A stretch of DNA of 64,000 bases from Actinomadura macra NBRC 14102 (GTDB lineage: Bacteria > Actinomycetota > Actinomycetes > Streptosporangiales > Streptosporangiaceae). This document shows, one piece after another, positions 31,617-40,075 of the stretch; positions within the stretch are counted from its first letter, which is position 1; every line of letters begins with the position of its first letter. The stretch spans positions 1 to 64,000 of the forward strand of contig NZ_BCQT01000015.1 in the NCBI RefSeq assembly GCF_001552215.1, given 5' to 3'. The notes below the pieces were generated by a model that saw only the letters and a list, made by a program, of their open reading frames with translations, ran no database searches and was not told the origin of the DNA. Position numbers and translations under genes: made by a program.

Positions 31617-34148
31617 TCAGGGAAGGGTGACCGCAATCGGGACGATTCCCGCCTTTCTGATGAGGGACGGCAGGCGGCCGGCGAACGGGTGGTGGTCGGC
31701 GGACAGTCCGTGCGGGTTGTCGATGACGTAGTGGACGGCGTCACCGGTGCGGCGCTCGGTCCACGTCGCGCCGACCGAGCGCAGGACCGACGCGGTCGTC
31801 GCCGCGTCCGCCGTGCCCACCGAGACGCGGATCGGGGACTCGTAGTACGGCAGTTGCGCCGCCTCCTGCGCCGCCTTCGCGGTCGCCGACGCCTGCGGTG
31901 CGGGCGCGTTCCTCGGGTCGCGGCCGAGGATGGCGTTGTAGAGCAGCTTGGCCGTCCCGTCGCTGAACGCGCGGAAGTTGGGTTCCGCCGCGAACAGGAC
32001 GGAGCGGCCCTTCCCGACGGGCTGGTCCACGACCGCCGCGGTGCCGCCCAGTTCCGACCCGCCCTTCTCGAATCCCGACACGAACCAGTCGGGGGATCCG
32101 GCCGCCGGGTACGACACGACGACGCCGCTGGAGGCCTTCATGACCGGGTCGTACGAGGTGTAGTTCCACGCCGTCCGGCCGACGCCCCTGGCGAGCGGGC
32201 TGGAGGCGTCCACCGTGACGCGGAACATCGTGCCCGGGATGTCGGACGTCGGCTCGGCCAGCGTCGCCGTGGTCAGACCGAGGCGCGCGGCGAGCTGGGT
32301 GCCACCCTGCCAGCCGACGTAGCGACCGCCGTCCTTCGCCCAGTTCTGGAGCGCGGCGCGGCCGGCGTCCCCGAGCGCGGTGTAGGCCGCGGGGGCGGGC
32401 CCGTTCGGCGTCAGCAGGACCTCGACGCCCGACAGCCGGCCCGCCGCGACGTCGGCCGGGGTGAGCAGCGTGTACGGCAGCCTCCACTCGCGGTCGAGGC
32501 GCTGGCGCAGCCAGCCCACCGACTGGCGCGCGGCCGACGTCGTCGTCGAGAGCTGGAGGACGCCGATCGCCGGGGCCCGCCCGTCGTGGCCCGGACGCGG
32601 CGCGGGAAGCACGGGAACCGGGACGGATCTCGGGCGCAGCTCGGCGCCGGACGAGCCGCCGGACACGTTGCCGAGCAGCGGCATGCTCCACGCCGTCACA
32701 TCGTAGAAGTACGGGAACGGCGTGTAGGAGTCCTCGTTCAGCATGGCCTGGATCCAGTGCTTCTGGCCCTGCGCCATGGAGATCCGGTATGTGCCCGCGG
32801 GGAGTGTCGTGCTCGCCTCGGGACGTCCGTACGCCGTGAAGTCCGGGACGGTAAGCGGTCGGACCAGCCGCTCCACCCGGACTCCCATGCGCTGGAGCCT
32901 CCGCACGATGGTGCGGACTTCGGCGCGTTTGGCCCGGTCGTCATCCCGCAGGAAGTACTCGCGGACCTTGCGTGCGGGCACCGGGCGGTCGACCTGGTTG
33001 GGCGGGTTGTAGATCTGGTTGGGCTCCAGGCGGCCCGCCTTGCCCTGTTCGTAGGCGTCCACCGCCATCTGGCGCCACTCGCTGAGAATTCTGTGCCGGT
33101 TGCGCGCGGCGGCCGACAGCGACACCCACTGCGTGAGGTACTGCTCCTTCACACGCTCGGGGTACGGGCTGCCGTCGCCCTTCTCGTACGTCATCCCGGC
33201 GGCGTGGAACGCGGTCGTCGGAACCGAGTCGCCGTAGCCTTGGTAGAAGAGGTCGTACACGTCGCGGTTGAAGTAGTCGATGCCCTGGCGGGTGAACTCG
33301 GCCGCCATCGCCGCGCCGTACACGCTATTGATCCAGCCGACCGCCTGTTCCGGCGTCTCGTGGTAGACCGGATCGGCGTTCGGGGGGAAGAAGTACGATG
33401 TGCCGCCCATCTCGTGCGCGTCGATGTAGAGCGCGGGCGGGTACTGGTTGAGCATCGCGAGCTTGCCGTCGGTCTCCGGCTGGGTGCGCGCGAACCAGTC
33501 GCGGTTCATGTCGAAGCCGTAGGCGTTCTGGCGCGTGTTGAGCTCGCGTCCGTCGGGGTTCTGCGTGGGCAGGACGACGACGAGTGCGTTGCGCAGGATG
33601 GTGTCGGCGGCGCAGTCCGTGCGGTCGCCGAGGTCGCGCAGCACCCGCAGGGCCGCGTCGGTGCCGCTCGGCTCGTCGCCGTGCACGTTCCCGCTGACCC
33701 ACAGGATCGGGACGCCGCGCGCCGCGATCCGCGTGGCCAGGGCGTCCGGAGTGCGGGGGTCGCGCAGCCACCCGGCCTCGCGCCGCGTCTTCGCGAGACC
33801 GGCGCGGGAGACCACCTCGGGCCGTCCGGCGATGGCGTACTTCAGCGGACGGCCCTGCGCCGTCCTGGCCAGCGTCCCGGACACGACGCGCTCGCTCTTG
33901 GCGGCGACCGTCTCCAGATAGAGATCGGACTCGGCGGCGGTGGCCTGCCGCTCGCCGAGGTCGAAGCCGAGGACCTGCCGGGGGGTGGGGACCTTGCCGC
34001 GGTAGACCGGCGTGGTCTGCGTCGGGTCGCAGCCGGGCGGCGCGGCCGGGGCGGTGGGGGACTGCGCGGCGGCGGACGTCGCGAGGGACGCCGGTGCCAC
34101 CAGGGACGCGGCCAGCACCGCCGACCACGCCAGATTTCTCGCTCTCAT
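31617..34148 (-). CDS. Secreted M14-family zinc carboxypeptidase with C-terminal domain
   Basis: 843 residues with a signal peptide (1-28). The M14 catalytic domain (about 50-350) has the zinc ligands H156 and E159 (GNVHGDEPSG) and H245 (YIDAHEM), and substrate-binding NPDG / DMNRDW. The second part (about 500-740) resembles a glutamine-amidotransferase-like fold (PAIGVLQLS, VEVLLTPNGPAPAAYTALGDAGRAALQNWAKDGGRYVGWQGG), without a visible catalytic Cys. Similar large secreted M14 proteins are common in actinomycetes, acting on peptides outside the cell. ATG 34148 gives the best signal peptide; a TTG lies 9 bases upstream. Confidence 0.88.
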   Translation of the reverse strand: MRARNLAWSAVLAASLVAPASLATSAAAQSPTAPAAPPGCDPTQTTPVYRGKVPTPRQVLGFDLGERQATAAESDLYLETVAAKSERVVSGTLARTAQGRPLKYAIAGRPEVVSRAGLAKTRREAGWLRDPRTPDALATRIAARGVPILWVSGNVHGDEPSGTDAALRVLRDLGDRTDCAADTILRNALVVVLPTQNPDGRELNTRQNAYGFDMNRDWFARTQPETDGKLAMLNQYPPALYIDAHEMGGTSYFFPPNADPVYHETPEQAVGWINSVYGAAMAAEFTRQGIDYFNRDVYDLFYQGYGDSVPTTAFHAAGMTYEKGDGSPYPERVKEQYLTQWVSLSAAARNRHRILSEWRQMAVDAYEQGKAGRLEPNQIYNPPNQVDRPVPARKVREYFLRDDDRAKRAEVRTIVRRLQRMGVRVERLVRPLTVPDFTAYGRPEASTTLPAGTYRISMAQGQKHWIQAMLNEDSYTPFPYFYDVTAWSMPLLGNVSGGSSGAELRPRSVPVPVLPAPRPGHDGRAPAIGVLQLSTTTSAARQSVGWLRQRLDREWRLPYTLLTPADVAAGRLSGVEVLLTPNGPAPAAYTALGDAGRAALQNWAKDGGRYVGWQGGTQLAARLGLTTATLAEPTSDIPGTMFRVTVDASSPLARGVGRTAWNYTSYDPVMKASSGVVVSYPAAGSPDWFVSGFEKGGSELGGTAAVVDQPVGKGRSVLFAAEPNFRAFSDGTAKLLYNAILGRDPRNAPAPQASATAKAAQEAAQLPYYESPIRVSVGTADAATTASVLRSVGATWTERRTGDAVHYVIDNPHGLSADHHPFAGRLPSLIRKAGIVPIAVTLP

Positions 34149-34289
34149 GGGGCCCAAGCTCGCAGCGGGTCACCCCGTCCCCAAGGGCAACTGTTGCCAA
34201 GATCGCCCGCGACGTCGTTCTTTACTCCGAGCAATGCGCCAGTGATCGGTGGTGCCGGATCGTCGTGCGCTGCGGCCTGGATGCCTCGG

Positions 34290-35033
34290 TCAGCGCCGGG
34301 GGAGCCGGTTGATCGCCGAAAGGGCGAACTCCTGCGTGCGGGTCAGGCGGCCTTCCCCGAGCCCGTCCCCGGCCGCTTCCCCGCCCGCCTCGCGCCTGGC
34401 CCGCGCCGCGGCGGCGAGCTGCGCCTTGGCGCTCAGCCCGTAGGAAAGGAACAGCAGGACGACGAAGCCCGCGAGGTACAGGACATGCTCCAGCAGCCCG
34501 CCCCACCGTCCCTTGAGAACGTCCAGGACGGCGAACATCGCGAACCCCGCCATCCAGCCCGCCAGCGGCGCGACGAACCACATGTCCCGGCGGCGCGCCA
34601 GCCCGGCCGCGGTGATGAGGACGAGCAGCACCTCGACCGCCTTGACGAGGACGAGCAGGCCGACGGCGGGCCCGGAGGCGAAGTACGCCTCGAACTCGTC
34701 GCGCCGGTCGCCCCACAGCAGCGCGGCGGTCGCGAGCCCGGTCACGCCGTAGGCGAGGAGGAACACCCCGACGGCGTAGTGCATCCGGTGCCAGCTCTGG
34801 CCGCCCTGCCGCGCCGCGGTACCGGATCCTCCGGCGGGTGGCGTGGCTGCGGGCTGGACGGGCGGCGCCGGCGGCGGGACGGGAGCCGCCGGTGTGGCCG
34901 GTGTGGCCGGCGCGTCCATCATGGTGGCGTCGCCAGGGGGCGGGGAACCGGTGCCGGAGCGGTCCGGCAGCTGCTGGTCGGGCCGGGTCCGCTCCGGATT
35001 CGACCCCGCGCTCACCGTCATCATCGCCCCCAT
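34290..35033 (-). CDS. Multi-pass membrane protein with proline-rich N-terminus
   Basis: 247 residues. Residues 1-80 are Pro/Ala/Thr-rich and cytoplasmic in type; four hydrophobic helices follow (HYAVGVFLLAYGVTGLATAALLWG, AVGLLVLVKAVEVLLVLITAAGLA, WFVAPLAGWMAGFAMFAVLDVL, LLEHVLYLAGFVVLLFLSYGL), then a basic tail (RTQEFALSAINRLPRR). No recognised family. The start may be 35033 or ATG 35024; AGGAAG is just upstream. Same direction as the M14 gene but 140 bases apart. Confidence 0.75.
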   Translation of the reverse strand: MGAMMTVSAGSNPERTRPDQQLPDRSGTGSPPPGDATMMDAPATPATPAAPVPPPAPPVQPAATPPAGGSGTAARQGGQSWHRMHYAVGVFLLAYGVTGLATAALLWGDRRDEFEAYFASGPAVGLLVLVKAVEVLLVLITAAGLARRRDMWFVAPLAGWMAGFAMFAVLDVLKGRWGGLLEHVLYLAGFVVLLFLSYGLSAKAQLAAAARARREAGGEAAGDGLGEGRLTRTQEFALSAINRLPRR

Positions 35034-35218
35034 CTTCCTGTTCGCCTGTTAGGCGCAAGATATCCCGGATAGGGTCCCCGACACCCGGGACGCGTGCCCC
35101 TGCCTGCCCGTCCGTCCAGCGCACCCGCGCTGACCTGCCCGAAGTGCTTGCGGTCGGGCCGGGGAGACGGAAGGGTGAGTGTTCGTCGGGCCGCGCGGAG
35201 TCCACGAGGAAGACGAGG

Positions 35219-35515
35219 ATGACGCCTGACGATACGGGAACCGCCGCACCTTCGAGGACGCGGATCGAATATCTGGAAGAGCTCGGCGACGAGTTGGCCA
35301 AGCGGGGCTTCCGGGTGCGTCTCACCCTGCCCCGGGGCCAGTCGCCCAGCTTGCACGTGATGAACCCGGACGCGTCCGCCCTCACGGAGAACATCCTGGC
35401 GGAGCAGGGCGCGGACGGATGGTGGTACTGGTGGTCGTGGGCCGAGCGCATCGCGACCGCCGACGACGTCGCCGCCGCGGCCGACCGGGTCGCGCTGGTC
35501 CTCGCCGCCCGCTGA
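35219..35515 (+). CDS. Small hypothetical protein (98 residues)
   Basis: The protein begins MTPDDTGTAAPSRTRIEYLEEL from ATG 35219 with GAGGAAGACGAGG upstream. It is composed of helix (EYLEELGDELAKRGF), strands (RVRLTLPRGQSPSLHVMNPD), Trp cluster (ADGWWYWWSWAERIA) and a terminal helix, a compact cytoplasmic fold. This pattern recurs in actinomycete proteins of about 100 residues of unknown role, often near regulatory genes. A longer frame to the left is not supported by codon use. Confidence 0.7.
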   Translation: MTPDDTGTAAPSRTRIEYLEELGDELAKRGFRVRLTLPRGQSPSLHVMNPDASALTENILAEQGADGWWYWWSWAERIATADDVAAAADRVALVLAAR

Positions 35516-35925
35516 ACGACGTGATCATGCAGCATGGCCCCGGCCCACTCCGGCGGCCCCCTGCATGATCACGGCTGGGGCGTCCCCCCGCCCGCACGCG
35601 CGCCCCTCGCGCCGGGCCCGCCATCGCGCCGACACGTCTCGCAGTCCTCGCCGTCCCGTCGCGGGTTGACCGCCGTGTCGAAGGAATGTTGAGGCTCCAA
35701 ACATTCGGGCGTCCACTCGGCGCGCTTCTTCGGTCATGGCCCCGCGCCGGGCTGCCGCGCTGTGCTGGGACCCTCCGCCAACTGATCTCGTGTTACGAGA
35801 TTGTTATTGCCCACAACAAATCGGCGAGGCGGTGGGTCTGGTGTGCCAGACAAGTGCGACATAAGTTGCGGGACACAACATTCTTGCCGCGTCCGCGGCC
35901 ACCATCCCCCGAAAGGACCCGGACT
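35516..35925. promoter_or_regulatory. 410-base regulatory gap upstream of the sugar ABC operon
   Basis: Two elements stand out. GTGATCATGCAG (35521-35532) and CTGCATGATCAC (35561-35572) are a perfect 12-bp inverted repeat just after the small gene stop, probably a terminator. Nearer the operon, ATCTCGT-GTT-ACGAGAT (35785-35801) is a perfect 7-bp dyad, overlapped by a second imperfect dyad GATTGTT ... AACAAATC (35799-35822), likely operators for the ROK protein at 40072. No gene is seen here. Confidence 0.5.
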
Positions 35926-37005
35926 ATGCGCAAGGGGATCCTCAGCCTCACCGCCCTGTCCGCGGCCGCGGCGCTCGCGCTGACCGCGTGCGGCGACGAC
36001 TCCGGTGACTCGCAGGCCGCTTCCGGCTCGGCCAAGGGCAAGGTCGGCGTGATCCTGCCCGACACGACGTCCTCGACCCGCTACGAGAGCTTCGACCGCC
36101 CCTACCTGGAGCAGGCGTTCAAGGCGGCGGGCGTCCAGTACGACATCCAGAACGCCGAGGGCTCCCCCCAGCGCTTCCAGACGATCGCCGACCAGATGAT
36201 CACCAGCGGGGTGACCGTCCTGGTCGTGGACGGCCTGGACTCCAACTCCGCCGCCGCCGTCCAGCGCAAGGCGCAGTCGCAGGGCGTCAAGACGATCGAC
36301 TACGACCGGCTCACGCTCGGTGGCGTCGCGGACTACTACGTCTCCTTCGACAACGTGAAGGTCGGCCAGGAACTCGGCAAGGGCCTGCAGAAGTGCCTGG
36401 GTGACAAGCCCGCGAACATCGCCTACCTGAACGGCTCCCCGACCGACAACAACGCGACGCTGTTCGCACAGGGTGCCCACAGCGTCCTGGACAAGGTCAC
36501 CGGCTACAGGAAGGTCGCCGAGCAGGCCGTCCCGCTGTGGAAGCCGGAGAAGGCCGCGACGATCTTCGAGCAGATGTGGACCGAGCAGAAGGGCAGGATC
36601 GACGGCGTCGTGGCCGCCAACGACAATCTCGGCAACGCCGCCGCGGCCATCGTCAAGAAGAACGGTGAGGCCGGGAAGGTCGCCATCACCGGGCAGGACG
36701 CGACGCTCCAGGGCCTGCAGAACATCCTGGACGGCACGCAGTGCATGACGGTCTACAAGCCCGTCAAGCAGGAGGCGGACGCCGCCGCCAAACTCGCCAT
36801 CGCGCTGCTGAAGGGCGAGAAGGGCCAGACCAACGGCACCGCCAACGACCCGCAGGGCAAGCGGGACGTCCCGTCGGTGCTGCTGATCCCGATCGGCGTC
36901 TCCAAGGAGAACATCAAGCAGGTCGTCGACGACGGCTTCGTCAAGACCTCCGAGCTGTGCAAGGGCGCCTACGCGGCCAAGTGCAAGGACGCGGGCGTGG
37001 AGTAG
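35926..37005 (+). CDS. Sugar ABC transporter substrate-binding lipoprotein (XylF/ChvE-like)
   Basis: 359 residues. Lipoprotein signal with lipobox LTACG (C at about residue 23). The mature part is a periplasmic-binding-protein type 1 fold: KVGVILPDTTSSTRYESFDRPYLEQAFKAAG, QMITSGVTVLVVDGLDSNSAAAVQRKAQSQGVKTIDYDRL, then GVVAANDNLGNAAAAIVKK and AITGQDA, the signatures of D-xylose and related monosaccharide binding proteins. It captures a pentose or similar sugar and delivers it to the permease at 37915. First gene of a five-gene operon, 110 bases before the ATPase. Confidence 0.92.
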   Translation: MRKGILSLTALSAAAALALTACGDDSGDSQAASGSAKGKVGVILPDTTSSTRYESFDRPYLEQAFKAAGVQYDIQNAEGSPQRFQTIADQMITSGVTVLVVDGLDSNSAAAVQRKAQSQGVKTIDYDRLTLGGVADYYVSFDNVKVGQELGKGLQKCLGDKPANIAYLNGSPTDNNATLFAQGAHSVLDKVTGYRKVAEQAVPLWKPEKAATIFEQMWTEQKGRIDGVVAANDNLGNAAAAIVKKNGEAGKVAITGQDATLQGLQNILDGTQCMTVYKPVKQEADAAAKLAIALLKGEKGQTNGTANDPQGKRDVPSVLLIPIGVSKENIKQVVDDGFVKTSELCKGAYAAKCKDAGVE

Positions 37006-37115
37006 ATCCACCCGCCGAACTCCGTGGCGGGCCCACCCCTGTACCGGCCGTTCCGGGATCCGGAGCGTCCGCCGGGCCCGCCACGGGCACGACGCCGAAC
37101 CCTGGAAGGAAACTC

Positions 37116-37901
37116 GTGGCAGAAAACGGTGACCCCGTCCTCCGCCTGACCGGGCTCAACAAGAGCTTCGGCCCCGTCCACGTGCTGCACGACGTGGACT
37201 TCACCGCCCCGCAGGGCGAGGTGATGGCCCTCGTCGGCGACAACGGCGCCGGCAAGACCACCCTCATCAAGTGCATCGCAGGGATCCACCCGATCGACTC
37301 GGGGCGCGTCGAGTTCGAGGGCCGCCCGGTGCGGATCGGCGGTCCCCGAGACGCCGCCGCCCTCGGCATCGAGGTCGTCTACCAGGACCTCGCCCTCGCC
37401 GATAACCTCGACATCGTCCAGAACATGTTCCTCGGCCGCGAGCGGCGCAAGGGCATCGTGCTGGACGAGGCGTCGATGGAGGAGGCGGCCAGGAGCACCC
37501 TCGCCCGGCTGTCGGTCCGCACCGTGACGTCGGTGCGGCAGCAGGTCGCGAGCCTGTCGGGCGGGCAGCGGCAGACCGTCGCCATCGCCAAGGCCGCGCT
37601 GTGGGAGTCGAAGGTCGTGATCCTGGACGAGCCGACCGCCGCGCTCGGCGTCGCGCAGACCCGGCAGGTCCTCGACCTCGTCCGGCGGCTCGCCGACACC
37701 GGACACGCGGTCGTGCTCATCTCCCACAACATGAACGACGTCTTCGAGGTGGCCGACCGGATCACCGCGCTCTACCTCGGCCGCGTCGCGGCGGACGTCG
37801 CCCGCTCCGAGGTCACCCACGGCCAGGTCGTGGAGCTCATCACCGCCGGCCGTTCCGGTGATCTCGGCCTTACGCCGACGACCGCCGCCGAGAGCATCTG
37901 A
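37116..37901 (+). CDS. Sugar ABC transporter ATP-binding protein (first copy)
   Basis: 261 residues, a single nucleotide-binding domain (unlike the double-domain RbsA/XylG). Walker A GDNGAGKTT, Q-loop in VVYQDLALADN, signature LSGGQRQTVAIAKA, Walker B VVILDEPTAALG, H-loop ISHNMNDVF. GTG 37116 follows GGAAGGAAA. The D-L-A-L-A/C-E/D-N pattern is typical of CUT2-type carbohydrate importers such as FrcA. Dimerises or pairs with the second copy at 39317. Confidence 0.92.
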   Translation: MAENGDPVLRLTGLNKSFGPVHVLHDVDFTAPQGEVMALVGDNGAGKTTLIKCIAGIHPIDSGRVEFEGRPVRIGGPRDAAALGIEVVYQDLALADNLDIVQNMFLGRERRKGIVLDEASMEEAARSTLARLSVRTVTSVRQQVASLSGGQRQTVAIAKAALWESKVVILDEPTAALGVAQTRQVLDLVRRLADTGHAVVLISHNMNDVFEVADRITALYLGRVAADVARSEVTHGQVVELITAGRSGDLGLTPTTAAESI

Positions 37902-37914
37902 AGGAGGACGCGAG

Positions 37915-39198
37915 GTGTCCACCGACATCCCCGAGGGCAAGGAGACCGCCGTGCAGCTGGCGGACGCGGACTTCGCCATCGACGGCCGAGAGCACGACCT
38001 GCGGTCGGCCCTGCTGGACTACCGGAGCCGGATCCGCGCGGGCGAACTCGGCGCGTTGCCCGCCATCCTCGGCCTGATCTCACTGGTCGCGCTGTTCACC
38101 GCGCTGAAGCCCGACACGTTCCTCAGCAAGGGCAACATCGCGAACCTCTCGACGCAGGCGCTGCCCATCACGATCCTCGCGATGGGCCTGGTGTTCGTGC
38201 TGCTGCTGGGCGAGATCGACCTGTCGGCCGGCGTCGCCAGCGGCGTCTGCGCGGCGGTGATGGCCAAGCTCATCGCCGACTCCGGACAGCCCTGGTACGT
38301 CGCGGTGATCTCGTCCGTGGCGATCGGCATCGTCATCGGCACCCTGATCGGCTGGCTGGTCGCCGTGGTGCGGATACCGTCGTTCGTCGTCACGCTCGCG
38401 CTGTTCCTCGGACTGCAGGGCGTCACGCTGCGGATGATCGGCGACGGCGGGACTGTGCCCGTCCGCGACGGCGTCATCGACGCCCTCGCCAACAAGAACA
38501 TGCCGATCTGGCTCGGCTGGACGCTCGCCGGGGCCTGCGTCGCCGGGTACACGGGCACGCAACTGCTGCGCTGGCGCCGCCAGCACGTCCGCAGGCTGCA
38601 CTCCCGTCCGCTGGAGCTGGTGCTCGTCCAGTCCGGCCTGGTCGCCCTCGCGGTCCTGTTCGGCACCTACCTGCTCAGCCTGGACCGCGCACCCAGCCCG
38701 CTGATCACTCTCGGCGGCGTCCCCTGGGGCGTGCCGCTGGTCGGCGTCCTGCTCATCGTCTGCACGTTCGTGCTCGGCCGCACGTCCTACGGACGGCACA
38801 TCTACGCCGTCGGCGGCAACGCCGAGGCCGCCCGCCGCGCCGGCATCAACGTCACCCGCATCCGGATCTCCGTCTTCATGATCGCGTCCGGGATGGCGGC
38901 GGTCAGCGGCATCGTCGCCGCGTCCCGGCTCAACTCCGTCACCACCGACGCGGGCGGCGGCAACACGCTGCTGTACGCGGTCGGCGCGGCCGTCATCGGC
39001 GGCACGAGCCTGTTCGGCGGACGCGGCAAGGCCCGCGACGCGGTCTTCGGCGGCCTCGTCATCGCCATCATCGAGAACGGCCTCGGGCTGCTCGGCACGA
39101 AGGCGTACCTCCAGTTCCTCATCACCGGGGTCGTGCTGCTGCTCGCCGCGAGCATCGACGCGCTCGCCAGGCGCCGCCGGTCGGCCACCGGAAGGTGA
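37915..39198 (+). CDS. Sugar ABC transporter permease (XylH/CUT2 type)
   Basis: 427 residues, GTG 37915 after AAGGAGG. A ~45-residue cytoplasmic N-terminus precedes about ten transmembrane helices. Family marks include GEIDLSAGVASGVCAAVMA (the conserved DLS-G motif), SFVVTLALFLGLQGV, and the EAA-like cytoplasmic loop YGRHIYAVGGNAEAARRAGINV, then AAVIGGTSLFGGRGKARDAVFGGLVIAIIENGLGLL. It is an unusually long member, with an extra helix-loop segment at about 215-270 (LLRWRRQHVRRLHSRPLEL), as in XylH. Forms the homodimeric channel. Confidence 0.92.
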   Translation: MSTDIPEGKETAVQLADADFAIDGREHDLRSALLDYRSRIRAGELGALPAILGLISLVALFTALKPDTFLSKGNIANLSTQALPITILAMGLVFVLLLGEIDLSAGVASGVCAAVMAKLIADSGQPWYVAVISSVAIGIVIGTLIGWLVAVVRIPSFVVTLALFLGLQGVTLRMIGDGGTVPVRDGVIDALANKNMPIWLGWTLAGACVAGYTGTQLLRWRRQHVRRLHSRPLELVLVQSGLVALAVLFGTYLLSLDRAPSPLITLGGVPWGVPLVGVLLIVCTFVLGRTSYGRHIYAVGGNAEAARRAGINVTRIRISVFMIASGMAAVSGIVAASRLNSVTTDAGGGNTLLYAVGAAVIGGTSLFGGRGKARDAVFGGLVIAIIENGLGLLGTKAYLQFLITGVVLLLAASIDALARRRRSATGR

Positions 39199-39316
39199 CG
39201 CCGTGACCGCGGGCGACGGCGCGGCCGCTTTCGAGCCGAGGAGCGCGGCTGATACGCTCACCACCCACGACCGCTCGGCGCGGGACGGCGGTGTGGCACG
39301 GTGGGAGCCTCTCGGC

Positions 39317-40075
39317 ATGTCAGTGACGCCCGTCCTCGACCTGCGCGGCATCGACAAGAGCTTCGGTTCCGTCAAGGTCCTGCACGACGTCGCGTTCACC
39401 GCGCACCCGGGCGAGGTCACCGCGCTGGTCGGTGACAACGGCGCCGGCAAGACGACGCTCGTCAAATGCATCGGCGGCATCCACCCGCCCGACTCGGGCG
39501 AGTACCGGTTCGCGGGCGCGCCCGTCCGGGTCGCCAACCCCCGCGACGCCGCCGCGCTCGGCATCGAGGTCGTCCACCAGGACCTCGCCCTCTGCGAAAA
39601 CCTCGACATCGTCGAGAACCTCTTCCTCGGCCGGGAGCGGCGCCGCGGCCTCGCCCTGGACGAGGACACCATGGAGGAGATGGCGCGCACGACCCTGTCC
39701 AGCCTGTCGGTCCGTACGATGGGCTCCGTCCGGCGGCGCATCTCCACGCTGTCGGGCGGGCAGCGGCAGACCGTCGCCATCGCCCGCGCCGTCCTGTGGG
39801 ACAGCAGGCTCGTCGTCCTGGACGAGCCCGCCGCCGCGCTCGGCGTCGTGCAGACCCAGCAGGTCCTGGAGATCGTGCGGCGGCTCGCCGACAAGGGCCT
39901 CGCGGTCGTGCTCATCTCCCACAACATGAACGACGTCTTCGCCGTCTCGGACCGGATCGCCGCGCTGTACCTCGGCCGGATGGTCGCCCAGGTCCGGACC
40001 GCCGACGTCACCCACCGGCAGGTCGTCGAACTGATCACCTCGGGCGCCAGCGGCGCCCTGGGGCTGCGCCGATGA
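39317..40075 (+). CDS. Sugar ABC transporter ATP-binding protein (second copy)
   Basis: 252 residues from ATG 39317 (GGGAG 9 bases upstream; a longer frame from GTG 39203 is possible). Walker A GDNGAGKTT, signature LSGGQRQTVAIARA, Walker B VVLDEPAAALG and ISHNMNDVF. It is clearly a paralogue of the ATPase at 37116, matching it almost throughout. One difference is DEPTAALG versus DEPAAALG. The presence of two single-domain ATPases around a single permease suggests an ATPase heterodimer. The stop overlaps the ROK gene start (ATGA). Confidence 0.9.
   Translation: MSVTPVLDLRGIDKSFGSVKVLHDVAFTAHPGEVTALVGDNGAGKTTLVKCIGGIHPPDSGEYRFAGAPVRVANPRDAAALGIEVVHQDLALCENLDIVENLFLGRERRRGLALDEDTMEEMARTTLSSLSVRTMGSVRRRISTLSGGQRQTVAIARAVLWDSRLVVLDEPAAALGVVQTQQVLEIVRRLADKGLAVVLISHNMNDVFAVSDRIAALYLGRMVAQVRTADVTHRQVVELITSGASGALGLRR

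Noticed and set aside
31689..35072. An 1127-codon plus-strand frame opposite the M14 peptidase and membrane protein genes
   Set aside because: Antisense shadow of well-supported genes with no recognisable motif.
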